From Blasia pusilla (Eukaryota; Marchantiophyta; Marchantiopsida; Blasiales), in assembly GCA_050084515.1 (NCBI GenBank), contig CM114271.1, positions 38,378,001 to 38,442,000 of the forward strand: a stretch of DNA of 64,000 bases. Reading direction: 5' to 3'. The notes below the pieces were generated by a model. That model was not told where the DNA came from. It did no database searches and saw only the letters and a list, made by a program, of their open reading frames with translations. The position numbers were made by a program, and so were the translations under genes. Positions 24,850 through 37,400 of this stretch are shown piece by piece. Positions within the stretch are counted from its first letter, which is position 1. Each line of letters opens with the position of its first letter.

Positions 24850-25760
24850 TCTGCATACATGTCATCTACTCAACTCTAACACGCAATAGAAGGTTAAGAA
24901 GAAATTTATATAAATAGAACTTCAACTATTCTTGAACTAGGGATCTCGCTCAAAATCTTAAGTTGCTTAAATAAGCCAAACACAAGGGAAAATTTACACT
25001 TGGAGATTACCCTACTCAGTAGTAGGTCATCCTTATCCTACTTAGATTGACAACTGATTTCCTTCACTTCATGCACATATCTTTTCCATTTCACTACAAT
25101 AAATGTGACAATTATTGTGCGCATACATATTGGTATACAATATACATCATTGTCCTATTTAATGTTTATACACATAAAACATCATACTTACATAATCAAT
25201 AATGGAGTCCAAACATGGATGAGATTATGCACCAAAATATTTCCAATCTTTGTCCTAGACTACTAGTTGGTGATTAGGTCCCAATGATTGTTGATAGCGA
25301 TATATCTATATCTACCATGACATAAACCTTTGTGATCCTAAGAGCACAAAGTCTTGGTACTCAAATGGCCCCATTATTAACTGTCTCCTTGTTATCAATA
25401 TTACTTGAACAAGTCTATAATTATGTATCTTAGACACTTCTTATACATATTCATTTTCTTTGAGGAATGATAGCGAGAGGTGGTATTAAACATACTATAT
25501 GCCACTATATATCTCAAACATCCATTGTAGACTAGCATGGTGGTTGCATCTCTAACAGATCTACACAATATATTATGCAAGCATGTAAATGTAATTTCCA
25601 AGTTTAGGTCAACCTTTCCATCAATGTTAGGAAGGTGACATGGCGCGCAATTATCCACATAATGTTTCCAAACCATACTATCACGGCCCTATAAGAAGAG
25701 GATTCCAAATGGCAACAACTCATGCACTCTCAAAATATTGTAACATCCAAAGTTCTTGGT
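20706..25760. other. AT-rich decayed sequence, no gene recognised
   Basis: About 5 kb of AT-rich DNA with only short frames. It contains simple repeats: TA tracts near 21018-21043 and 23539-23556, and (CT)18 at 24811-24846. It may hold the 5' part of Helitron A or downstream gypsy sequence, but nothing is readable. Confidence 0.5.
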
Positions 25761-25764
25761 GTAG

Positions 25765-26925
25765 TCCAAAGTTATCGGATAAATAACATTTGAGACGTGC
25801 CACAACCCACACTATTGCTAAGCATTTTCCCATATATCAAGTGTATTTTTTCTTTATAATGTTTTTTGAGATTTTAGCATAAGCCACTAAAAACTCTTTA
25901 CCATGATCATCCTATTGGGTAAGCATAACTCTAAGTCTCCACATACTTTAATTAGTGTGCAATTAGAAAGAACGGCCCTTGATTGATCTTGTCAAAACAT
26001 GAATATTTCATTGAGATACGAACAATATATCTTTTTTTATCGTCCAAAATCACTCATGATTCATCTTCATCAATATAGTTAAATGTTTTGCGATTGGACT
26101 AAAATCCTTAAGGTATGGATAGGTATATTCAAGTTTTCCAATCCCATTCTACTCATATTTATAGGATGTAGAATGCTTGAAATAGCCTCTATCTTTGTTT
26201 CTTACTTTTCTAAGCCACATGAATATATTGTATAACATAGATCCTAGATTTCATCAAGGAATATTTTGCACTTACTTGGAAGTAACTATAGCTGGTAAAA
26301 CTACAATTTTCCAAATATCTCTCCAATATGTCAATTAGACTCTTCAATCGTATAAAATTGAAGACTTTTGTATTATCAAATATCATACCTAGTAGAATCC
26401 ATACTAACTAAGATCTTATTCATTATCTTTTAAAAACTCTATTACTAAGATGTTCTTCAACTCAAAGTATAACAATAACCATTGATTCAAAAAATCCTTC
26501 CAAAAAGGATCGATGCCCCAAAATATTGTCTTACGCCTATCTTGTAATCTCCTTAGAGGTTGATAATATTTAGTTATAAGATCCAATGAAATGAAGATCT
26601 TTTGATGCCCAATGGCATCCAAGATCTCTTCTCAGATAGGCATACCATACATATCAATCTCCATCTCTCAATTAATAACTTGGTACTAAATCCGCATCTA
26701 TCTATCTATCTCTCCAAATGTCTTGCATATCCTTCTTAGAAAGCATTCTTTTAGTATATCCATATTTCTCATACAATAGCTTTACTAGCCCTACCTTGGA
26801 CATGTCTTGATTTCTTTGAATTAGATCCCTATCAATGTTATTTTATCTTGTAGGATTGTCGAAAGATTGGCGTATCACTAGAAATGTCAATGTGAATCTC
26901 TCAACGATTAACTATATTCAAATCT
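25765..26925 (-). pseudogene. Ty3/gypsy reverse transcriptase-RNase H relic
   Basis: Read 26925 down to 25765 with many stops and frameshifts. Landmarks in order: HIDISSDTPIFRQSYKIK (about 26905-26850), LDAIGHQKIFISLDLITKYY (26640-26560, the RT FSxLDLxxGYHQ block), DPFWKDFLNQWLLLYFELKN (the PFGLxNAP block), and GKEFLVAYAKISKN with GKCLAIVWVVARLKCYL (25915-25775, RNase H). The order is that of gypsy pol. No LTRs or integrase could be traced. Confidence 0.75.
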
Positions 26926-27040
26926 TGCATACTAAATTCAAAGTAGCTCCTATAACTCTTCAATAAGTGATATATTCAACATCCCTCTTCTCTAATCAAA
27001 TTGGCCTAATCATGATATCATATTACTCGTACGAGATTCC

Positions 27041-28191
27041 ATTAGTTTACAAAAAAACCTTAATACTTTGCAAGTGTTTTTTACCAAGAATCATATGGAG
27101 GTTAATGTTAACATGGAGAAGTCTGAAGTTGTTATAGTAGGTATTAGATCCAAGTTCTCATTCTTTTACAAAGCTCAACAATTAGAACAACTGAAGATCC
27201 ATAAGTATCTAGGTATTGATTTCTCTCATGATTATAGTTGGTTACTTTGCCTTCAAAAGAAAGAAGCAAGTTACAAAGCTCTATATTCTCTTTTGAATCG
27301 TGTAGACAATCTCATCTTGTATCTTAGGGTTTGTCTTAGAGTCTTAACTAGAAAGTTCTTATTTAGGAGCTTAGTTCTCCCTGATCTTATATGGAACCCA
27401 ATTTTTGGGTCCTACTTGTAAGAAGATAGGTTGGGAGTGCGTGGAGAGGGTACAAAAGATCTTTCTACAAGAAGAATTAGGTATGAGAAACTAAACTATT
27501 TATGTTATTCTTATTGTGAAAAGAGGTTGTGTATTGCTTGAGGTGGAAGCTCTCTATTTGAACATCACTTATATCGCAAGGATGAGATCTTTTGATATTT
27601 CTTTCCTCTCTCATCAAGCTTTACGAGCCAAATGCTCCATAAGGTGGATTACAAATGTGGTGACTTAGTCTATAAAATGGAATGTGACTGAAGAGAATTG
27701 GGCTTGAAATTGATGGCACTCCATGAGCATCTACAAAAGAGATTTCTCACCATTCTTTGGAGCCATCCAGGGAAAAAAAAAAGGAGTATTATCAACTTCA
27801 TATTAATCTTATGCTTCTAGATTGTGAACAAGGGTACTTACTTGCACATATCTCAATCTTTTTAGGTCATGTTATTACATGGCACCGGATTGAGTCTCAT
27901 AGACTAGCCATTGAGGAAGGACCATGGCTCAACATTGACAGAAATAAAAAAATTTGTAGGTTATGTGAGGTAGGAAGTATTGAGGATGAAGAGCATGTGT
28001 TTATTACATGTCCTATGTATGAAGATATTAGACTAGCTTATAAAATTTGTGTGGGGAATTACTATTCTTTACTACAATTGGTGCCTTATGAGTTAGGTTG
28101 TTATATTAGAAATATCATTATCCATTGCTCAAGTGCTCTAGGCATTGGTCTTTTCCTCTTTCGGTGTATTACTTATGATGCGTTTTTCTAA
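27041..28191 (+). pseudogene. LINE reverse transcriptase 3' part and C-terminal zinc knuckle
   Basis: Starts about 115 bp from the gypsy relic, on the opposite strand. The frame 27068-27421 matches the region after the LINE RT active site: HMEVNVNMEKSEVVIVG, KYLGIDFS, KALYSLLNRV. The frame 27757-28191 carries the typical terminal motif RLAIEEGPWLNI, CRLCEVGSIEDEEHVFITCP. Stops and shifts separate the two. Neither the RT active site nor an endonuclease is present, so this is a 5'-truncated, dead copy. Confidence 0.78.
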
Positions 28192-29158
28192 CCTTTTGAC
28201 CCTTGGGGTCCCACGGGATTGATTTATTTACCATTTATCATTTATCATATTTACATCACATCCCAAAAATTCCATGAATGTTGTTTTTAATCTTCTCTAA
28301 TCTCGTCCTCATTGCCCCTAAACCACTACTTATATCTCCTCAATAGGTAAGGGGATTATGAGTTTCTAAGAAATTACCCCTCTTAATCATATTTGATATT
28401 TTTCACTCAATCTTAGATTGAAAATCCAAGTGAAGAGGTTTTGGTCCATCAATTGATCCAAGATATGACATGAAGACACCTCCCATACACCTCCTACAAT
28501 GATGATATAACCATCATACTTGTAGGAAACCCCAATCCCATGAATTCTCTTATCAGTATTGGACTTGAATAAGTAATGTGAATGATTATTCTAAACCAAA
28601 AAAATTCCACTTATAGCAATGAGAGATATAATAACTCAATGGAATGGATAATGTTGCCTATGGAAAGCCTATCATGTCACTTCCTTCATAACCAAACACA
28701 CGCCAATGTGGAACATTTAAATAGTGGGCTAACATTAGGATGGAGATGCATTAGAGTCTCATGGATGAGACACTATTTACAAGAGAGAGATGCAAGCCTT
28801 AATAGGGGTCTCAAATGATGGTGGTTGTGACTTGGAAGGACATGATCAAACGTTAGGTGGAACTTGAAAAGATTTTAAGTCTCGCAAGAGTTGGGGGCCA
28901 ATAGGGCCTATAACCTAGCTTGGAACTTGATTGAGGTTTTGGGGGCTTCCCATATATAAGGTCGTAATCATTAGACCCAAGATGCATTTAAAATGAATAA
29001 TCTGGTATTTAAAAGATTATGACAAGCCAATTCCAATGCACTACAAATCTAGAAAAACACATGAGCAAAGATCTCTACACCCAAAGTATCGAAATGACAT
29101 TTTGGTTGAGGACCACAAGGATCAACCCAATAGGACTTCCCTAGATATAGGGAGGGGG

Positions 29159-29600
29159 TGTGAGAAAACAGATAGTGACGAAATCATTGAAATCTTAACA
29201 AAACTTAGAAATACAAAATGGCCTAGTCCGTCTGTACGCTCACAGAAGAGCTTCGATGGAACCTGAACATAGAGATAATTCGACATATGAGAATGCGCTA
29301 CCGTTGTGGCTCCCAACTATTTCACTACTCGGGAAACTAGGGTTTTTTACCTATTTTTCTTCGTTTCTATTAATGGAAAAAAATTTCGTGGGCTACGCCC
29401 CCCGACACATCAAGGTGCCCCGCATCTTGATGCAATATAGTATTAGATAATCCTAGTAACGCTGCTCCATAAACCACCTACGTCATATTATTATGACTCC
29501 TTCGACGTCTAAGTCGGAACCATCAATCTAAGCTTCTCCTCATACAAGGGGGCCGATCAGATTAATAGAGTACCATTATTCAGACATATGTTGTGAGTGC
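29159..29600 (-). repeat. Lone copia LTR, older relative of the 48-kb element
   Basis: Its reverse complement aligns over nearly the full 431 bp with the LTRs at 48177 and 52726. Shared pieces include the ctgttttctcaca end, the tcgaagctcttctgtgagcg block, a diverged tgcggggcacc hairpin region and ggcccccttgtatgaggag. It is clearly more diverged than those two are from each other. No primer-binding site flanks it, so it is a solo LTR or an orphan 3' LTR. The right end is approximate. Confidence 0.85.
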
Positions 29601-30149
29601 ACAGAGCCGCAAAGTTGTTGATGTAAAATTGCAATACACTTGCACGACTGCGATCTTGGGCCACACTTTATGACTACACTGCAACTCTTTATTTTCATTT
29701 CATTACACTCGCAACATTGTCACATGATACTTACACAACTAGCCGCAAGTCAACCACTAATAGCCATTTGACAACCATCAAGTGCTTGCAACATAGTCAT
29801 AAATTTGCGACGTATATGAGATTGTCACTCATGTAGCAATTGTAAAGAATCGGAAAACTTCTTCTTTTCTAATGATATAACTTTTTTTAAACTTTCCTTT
29901 AAAAATTGCAAATATTGGTAAATATAATTCACGTTTCACATCCATATTTGAAAAATTACAAAATTTCCAAATCTACGACGAGAATTTTCAGACTATCTAT
30001 GTCGAGGTTGTGCACCCAAAATACCATGCCCACGGAGTTATGCTATACTCGTAGAAGGTCCGTCATGATTAGAAGGATCTGCAAGAGCCATTAGATCACG
30101 TGCTTGCTCATGAGTAGGCTCCCCACTAATTGACATAAAACTACCCATT

Positions 30150-31420
30150 TGGTTGATGCTATGAATAGATTCTCCATGCCCACTTTCATTTATAAAGTGA
30201 TAGTCCAAATCTACATGCTTTGTTTGAGGATAGAACATCTACTTATTGGCAAACTTAAAATACCATTTAATTCTAGGGAATAAAATCTAATTTTTTTTAT
30301 ATTATAACATGTCATAGATTATAAATACTTATCTCCTTAAGTGATTGATAAAGTCACATTGCTCCATATTCAATATTGATTGCCTTTCTTAACGCCAAAC
30401 TAGTAATAGGTCCTTTCATTAAATCTTAACTTCTAATTTCACTTCTAAAGGTGAAGGACTATTCTAACCAACATTTGCAAATCATTGGAATTGTAAACTC
30501 AAATAAGTTATAAATTTAAGCCCAAATTTAGTAGCAAACTTCAAATTTTGCATATTATTCTTATAACATCATGATGAGATTTTTTATGAGCTTGAATAAA
30601 GTGACACACATAGCTTGAATTTGACTTGGTAATAGTCAAATAAATCAAACTTCTAACCATATGCATATACATGTTGGCACCTTCAAGGTTTTCTCCTTCA
30701 TCTACTCTTAACTTTGCAATATGGTCTAACAATATATAGATTGGATGAAAACTTGTTCTCCTATTTTTTGAATATATGAGAAGAGCATAATATTGTTATA
30801 ATAACCACACACTCTCATAAACTGAGCATCCACAAAGTATTTGATCTCTCCTAAGTCCTTGATATGGAATTTTACCTATTCTATTTGCTTGATTTGATGC
30901 ACCATATCCTCAATAATCCTAACAATAAAAAATCATTGACGTATAACGTAATCTTAACCATATGATCATATCCTCTCAAGACATATAGTGAAGAATTAGA
31001 ACCATAAAATCTAAACTCAAGCTTATATAAGACATATGTAATCTTGATATACCAAACTCTTGAAGCTTGCTTGAGCTTATTCCAAATTTTTCTTTAGTAT
31101 GCACATATTAAATGAAACTTTGTACGCTCATATATAGGTAGTTGAAACATATACACCTCTTTATTTAGACCTCCATTCAATAACACATTCTTGGAATATA
31201 TGTGATGTAGTGTCTACTTCTAACTCATTAATATTGCAACTACTTATTCAAACTCGCCATCTTACAAGAAAATCTTCTCGTAGTGAATATCATCTTTTTT
31301 GCAAAACCCTTGGCTACAAACCTGACTTCTTCTCTTATTTATTATACCATCTTGGTTGTGTTTGATCTTTGTAAATCCATCTACAACTATGCTATATGTC
31401 CCCCAAATAGATTTATGTAG
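30150..31420 (-). pseudogene. Old Ty1/copia RT-RNase H relic
   Basis: Read from 31420 downward with many stops. Landmarks: FTKIKHNQDGIINK and VAKGFAKK (about 31400-31290, the VFKxKxNPDG block), NVLLNGGLNKEVYM (about 31195-31150), KFHIKDLGEIKYF (about 30880-30835), KLRVDEGENLEGANMYMHMV and SLIYLTI (30730-30640), and TKHVDLDYHFI (30222-30190, the RNase H end). The order is that of copia pol. Much older than the copia element at 48 kb. Confidence 0.75.
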
Positions 31421-34400
31421 CCCTATTGTTAAGATGTAACTACTGCTATTTTAGTGTTTATACATCTATATTATTTGGAGGTGGATATCCATGATTTGAC
31501 TTAGGCTCTAATTAGTATCACTAAATTGAATCCATCCTATGGATTTAGAGATTTATCTAAAGAGTCTACAACCTCTGCTAAATATACACTAATACTTGAG
31601 TGAAGTACATTGATTTTTAATTATATCCATCCCCCTACTCTCAAAAAATTTTTTTAACTTTTTTGATGATACAGACTATGATTTTAATTTAAATATCATA
31701 GATAACATTGGTACTAATAGCAAAAGTCTCTTAGATGATGGTGTCTAACGCATACATTCCTTGCTTTATAATCTAATGATAATTTGACACACAAATGTCA
31801 ATTTGTTAATCAGTGGTAGAATCTTTTTGTATCATTACTTCCATATGGTGAGTCATGCAAAGCCAAGAGATGTTCAATAGCAAAAGTTTTTTTATTAGAT
31901 GAATACCCCAATGTATAAAGTAGATTACACCTCTTTTCTCCACTAATTATACAAAACCTTTCCTCTATTAAAATTATAATGATGAGAGCTTAAAATCTCA
32001 TAATGGCGCAACTTTTTAGACTTTGGAAATATCTTGAGAAGCTTTATGAAGCGATGACAACTACCCTTTGGAAGGACTTTTATTGCTACTCATGCAGATT
32101 TCTAAAATGGTCGAGAAGATCCTTAAAATCACCTATGAAATTTCTACATCTTTAAGATCTAAAATAAATCTCCCGCTACCTAAGCCCCAACCAAAATATC
32201 TTTGCTCTAAGAAAAAAAGAATCTAGTCTTGCCTCTCTTGAAGTCCCTTCTCTCCTACTCCATCAAAGATTGCAATAAATTGTATATATGAGTGTCAGCT
32301 TTCCAACAAGATGATGGATGTTGTATATTCCACATTATATCATCTAATGTTATTTTCCAAGCCATTCTAATGATACATGTAGCCAAGCCCGAACACTTTT
32401 GGCCTTATTGTACCATTGAGGAGGATGAATTTATGTTAGTATTGAAAATCTGACGTGTTGCTTATAATTGAAGGGATTTGCGGCATTTCATGGCAACTCT
32501 CATGATGGAGGATCTACGTAGAGTATTATGAGACACCAAGGGATTTCACATAAGTAATATCCCCTACTCATCATTATATTAACCTTGGATAAGGGAGAGA
32601 TTTCAAAGAATGAATAATTACCTGCAACGCCTTCGAAGACGTCAATTGTTTATATGTTGTGACCTTCGGATATTGAAGACTACATGATCATGGGGAGTTA
32701 TTCTCATCCATTTCCAATTTTAATGGGCATCATTGCGTTGTAAGAATTGATTGTCGCATATGAGACTTGATGGTACTCATGGTGGATTAAAAACCTAGGT
32801 AAGTTCAACCCTTTTCTGGCATGGAGAGAGATGTTCCAATATCTTGAGGATCTATAGATGGATTCTTGGAGATTAATTTGTAGTCAAGTTCATCATAAAG
32901 ATGACCTAGTATATATGACACTCATGCACATCAAGTTTGCATCATCAAGGTCAATGAATTAATTGTGATTAGCTTATTAGGCTCAAGTAGCCATGTTAAT
33001 TTAACTAGGGTTTATGGTTAGGCTTGATATAGGGCTTCTTCTACATACCATACATAATTAAAAATAGGAAAATCCTTGACTCATTCTCTCATTGTAATTT
33101 TTTTCCCTCCATGGTGGTATGTGTGAAAGAGGATTACATTCCATCTATTCTGCTCGTTTAGCAATTTTTTAGATGATATTACAACGATAGGAGAGTATTG
33201 ATTGAAGGCATGCATGTAGGAGCATAGAAGGGTTTACAGTATTCAATTTGGAATAAGGAGATTTAATTTTCTTGGGTGGTAATAGAATTTAGTTTGAGTT
33301 TTAAAGGTGGAGAAATTTCGAAGGTAATTTTAAGGGTCTGTCTAGCCATTTTAGGAACTTGTTAACTGATTGTCAAAATAATGCCAAAAAAAGTTTCAAC
33401 AAATTTTTAGAACTTGTTGATATATTTCCCATACCATATTTACAATTTCAATATACTACAATTAGTGAAGAAAATTTAAACACTTTTCCCTCTATGTGCT
33501 AATTTTAATCGATTTCTTCATACAATTGATGAAATTTTTCCGGTTCTTTATAGCATTGGTCTATATTGAAATTAAAGTATTATGGAGCATGAAGGTAAAA
33601 TTTGTGCAACTTTGATGGAATATTCCTCAATTTCAACGGCAAGCAAGAAGCTAAATAAATCTAATTTGTATGTTTGGAATTTTTTAGACTATGCCATTTT
33701 ATATCCTCAAGATTTGTAATACATTCTAGTGATTTAGTCACATTCTCGCAATACATAATAGTGGGAGCCTCCATTTAGTCAAGATCTCTATTACGTATTA
33801 AAGATTCCTAAAAGCCTGTCCCAAATTCCTATTAAGGAGGAGTTAATTTTTATTTCTATCTTTCATATGAAGGTTATGACAATCTAGCAAGCTTGTTCTC
33901 GTTTGTTTTCACTCTCTTGGTCATATTGGATCAAATTCTTTTTATGCTTTCAAGCACACTGTGTAAACTTTTGCCAATCAAGTGATCACTTAAATTACAT
34001 TTTGTCATAATGGATTTATTCGATATGCTTTTGGGATGTTTTCTTCAATGATTTTTTTATGAAGAAGAATTGGAGTATCGGTTGATGAGTGCAACAAAGA
34101 ACAATACAAATAACAATCATGGGTCCTTCATATTCTTCTTCATGGTTATTGAGTGGCGGAGGAGTAAATCAATATCAAGAGGAAAGGTCGAAAATATTTT
34201 TGCATCATACCAAGACAATTCATATGGTGGGAGATCATTCATAAGGAGATATGGACTTATAGTGAAGATTTTTTCTCTCTACTCGTATGAGATAGCATTA
34301 TTGTATGTCTTACGATAGTTTCCAAACACTAATAGATGAGATCAAACATTTACTGCTAACTATATACGAATGAGAAAGAGCATGAACTCATGGATTTGAG

Positions 34401-37400
34401 AGATGCTGGAAGAGACTCCATCCAAATATTGTGTCCTTCCATAATACGACTAGATCGAGAGAAGTGGAGAAAGAGCGAGGAAAGAATCGAATCTCCTAGA
34501 GGGCGGCGTGGGTTGGAGGATATTATATGCATATTAAATTAATCAGATCCATAAAATAAAATATGTGCTTTGTGCATGTATATAAGAGTTATGAGAGTGG
34601 AGAATATGTATATCAAGATAGTTCTTGCATAATTGCACGTGCCCAACAAACCAAAAAGAAGGAGACTGAATCAGCCGTAAGCTCACAACTAAATAAGAAA
34701 TGTTTAGAACGCCCAAAGAGAATTAAGAGGATAAGATGAGGAGTTCACATGTTTATGTAAGTTCGGGTTCGAATATGAACTTAAATAGGACCACAATCCT
34801 TTTAAGTTTTTTTTAATGAGTACAAGAAATTCACTCTTTTATCTATATAACTAAATTCAATGCAATGTGGAAAGGCCTCATTGATTTCTACTCAAACCAG
34901 ATCACAATCTCATACATCTTAGGTTTTTCTTGGATGCACCTCTACGAAATGAATGCCTATGTCCCTCCCACCTTGGAAATACTAAAATATTAGAAGAGAT
35001 CAACTCACTCTCTTTTATACAAATTAACTCAATACCGTTCCTAACTATATTTCCTACTTTCCCTCCCTTAGATGCTGGAACTGATCTCTGATGAAGAGAA
35101 ATAATGGATTTATCTCTTTGGTTTCGAATCAAAATTAAACTATGGGCTGCAAAAGGGTAATTTTGGGTGCACGGGTTGCAGAGTTGGAAATATCAACACG
35201 TCAAGACCTCTCTTGGTATTGCTCTCTTTCAAAGTTTCACAATATGCCCAAGACGATGGACACACTTGGGAGCACTAAACACAAAAATTGATGATTTTTC
35301 TGAATAGATAATAAGGGAAAAGAAAGCCTTGGGAAGCTAGCCCATCACCAACACCAAACCAACCCAAATCCTAGATACCAAGTAATGGTATTTCATACGC
35401 ATTGGAATCCATAGCCATAGTGACAATAAATGCAAGGCAACGAACCCTTCCAAAAAATCACCTCTCGCAATTCCAAAAATAAGATAGTTTTTTTGTCTCT
35501 CACTCTTCCTCCTTTGAATTTAATTATTCTCCCTATTTGGAATCAGGTTCAAACCCCCCTAGCACAAGCCACATCTAGATTGCAAAGTACGAGAGCCCTT
35601 GAAAATGATAATGATCTATAGCGAGATTGTAGAGCAAGAGATTCATTACAAATGCAAGCATGCTAGGGAAATCTTCACAAGAGATGAGATGGTCCAAAAT
35701 GGTCTCCTCCCATGAAGACCTCCATTGGTAACCAAATTTGCTTGGAGGTCTTCGTGGGATAAGGCTCCCTCCCACGAAGAGGGAGCTCTTCGTGGGAAGA
35801 GGCAAGAGTGCCCTTTGCGGTTGGAGGGGAAGCTAAGAGGAGGTGAGGATAAGAGGAGGCAATACTAGACATGAGAGGAGGCGAGGATGAGAGGAGCCCA
35901 ATTGTGGTGAGTGAAGGAAAGGGCCATACTCCAAATGCCTTCTCGTTGTTGCCCCCTTTTTGTGAAGTCCGTTGCGCGTGACAACAAACTACCACAATCC
36001 TAAGGTACCTTCTGCCCACAAAGTTTGATGATAAGGGCAGAAAACTTCTCTGACACTCCCACCGTTACCTCCTACCAACTGTTGGCCCCTACCCGCAAAA
36101 TCCGCCTGCCACCATAACGATCCTATATGCCTCTGATTAAGCATCAGACAATCATAGGTTTTAACAATATAAAATACAGTTGATGCGATATATGGAGAAT
36201 GAAGAATTGAAAATATGAATGAATGAATCATTGTAGAAAACATAGAGAAGTTTACAGGAAGAGGGTAGTGTACATGAACATAATAACTTAAAGTGCAAAA
36301 GACAAATAATGGGGTGAAGTCTAGGCTAGGATATTTGAATTGGTCAAATGAAGTAGAGTGTATTTAAGAATAAGGATGATAAGAAAGTTTTCAATGCTAC
36401 GTAAATTAAAGAATTACAAAACAATAGCAATAGTGCATAAGATTAATGTCGTGAAACATGAATAGAAGGAAATGAAGATTATTAAACCTTAGTGTTCGCT
36501 GAATAGTATCAATATAGTAGGTTATGTAAGTATAAAATAAGGAAAGCCATCATGATTCAGAAATTTACAGGGTGATTTAGTAATTTATCGCTAAGGATAT
36601 CCAAATAATATAGTACAAGCAAGCTAGTATTGGTATAGTAAAGAAGAAATCATGCATAGGTAAAATGAATCACTCAGTACAATTTATAGTTGGAGAAATG
36701 AATTAATAAAGAAGGTTGGGGTGGTGAAGAAATGTCCATAGAATGCATATGGTTTAGTATGCAATATCTAAGCAAGTAAAGATAAGAGTTATGTCATGAA
36801 TGGAGTTGAAGCAAAAGATAAAGATAGGCATAGCCTATCTATCATACGACAACACTATAATAATAAGTATTCAATTGGTGATAGCAATGCTTAGAAGAAT
36901 GCAAACAAACCAAGCAATAGCATGATAGAGCATTTCATTGGATAATAAAAAAGAAGTACAATATGCTAGCACAATAAGTTTATCAAGCCAATTACTGTTC
37001 AGAATGCTCACTACTTCAATAGAAAGCATTGTAAAATATGTGACCATTGCAAATGACGTCTCACATTGAAATGAGAATAATAGGTGTCTTGCTACTACTT
37101 GTATGCCTAGCACTGTTGTTTACAATCTAAACAAATGATTAGAATGGATAAAGAAATGACTAAATATTATTTTTCGACAACTAAAGCTTTGGATTAGACG
37201 CAATCATCTGCTCAATAAACTTCAAGAACTCCTTGAAGTGGCCTTGCATATCTTTCATATTGATCTTTAAATAAGAGACCCTCTCCATGTAAATCTCATT
37301 TTCCTCATTGACAGATGAGAGCAAGTCATTTAAGTAATCAACATTTAAGTGATTGAATCAATTTGATTATGAAAACTATCAAGCTAAGTAATAACATCCA

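Noticed and set aside
32240-32560. Possible second LINE C-terminal zinc motif (+)
   Set aside because: Only a few residues (EEDE and nearby) resemble it; the Cys/His pattern is absent.
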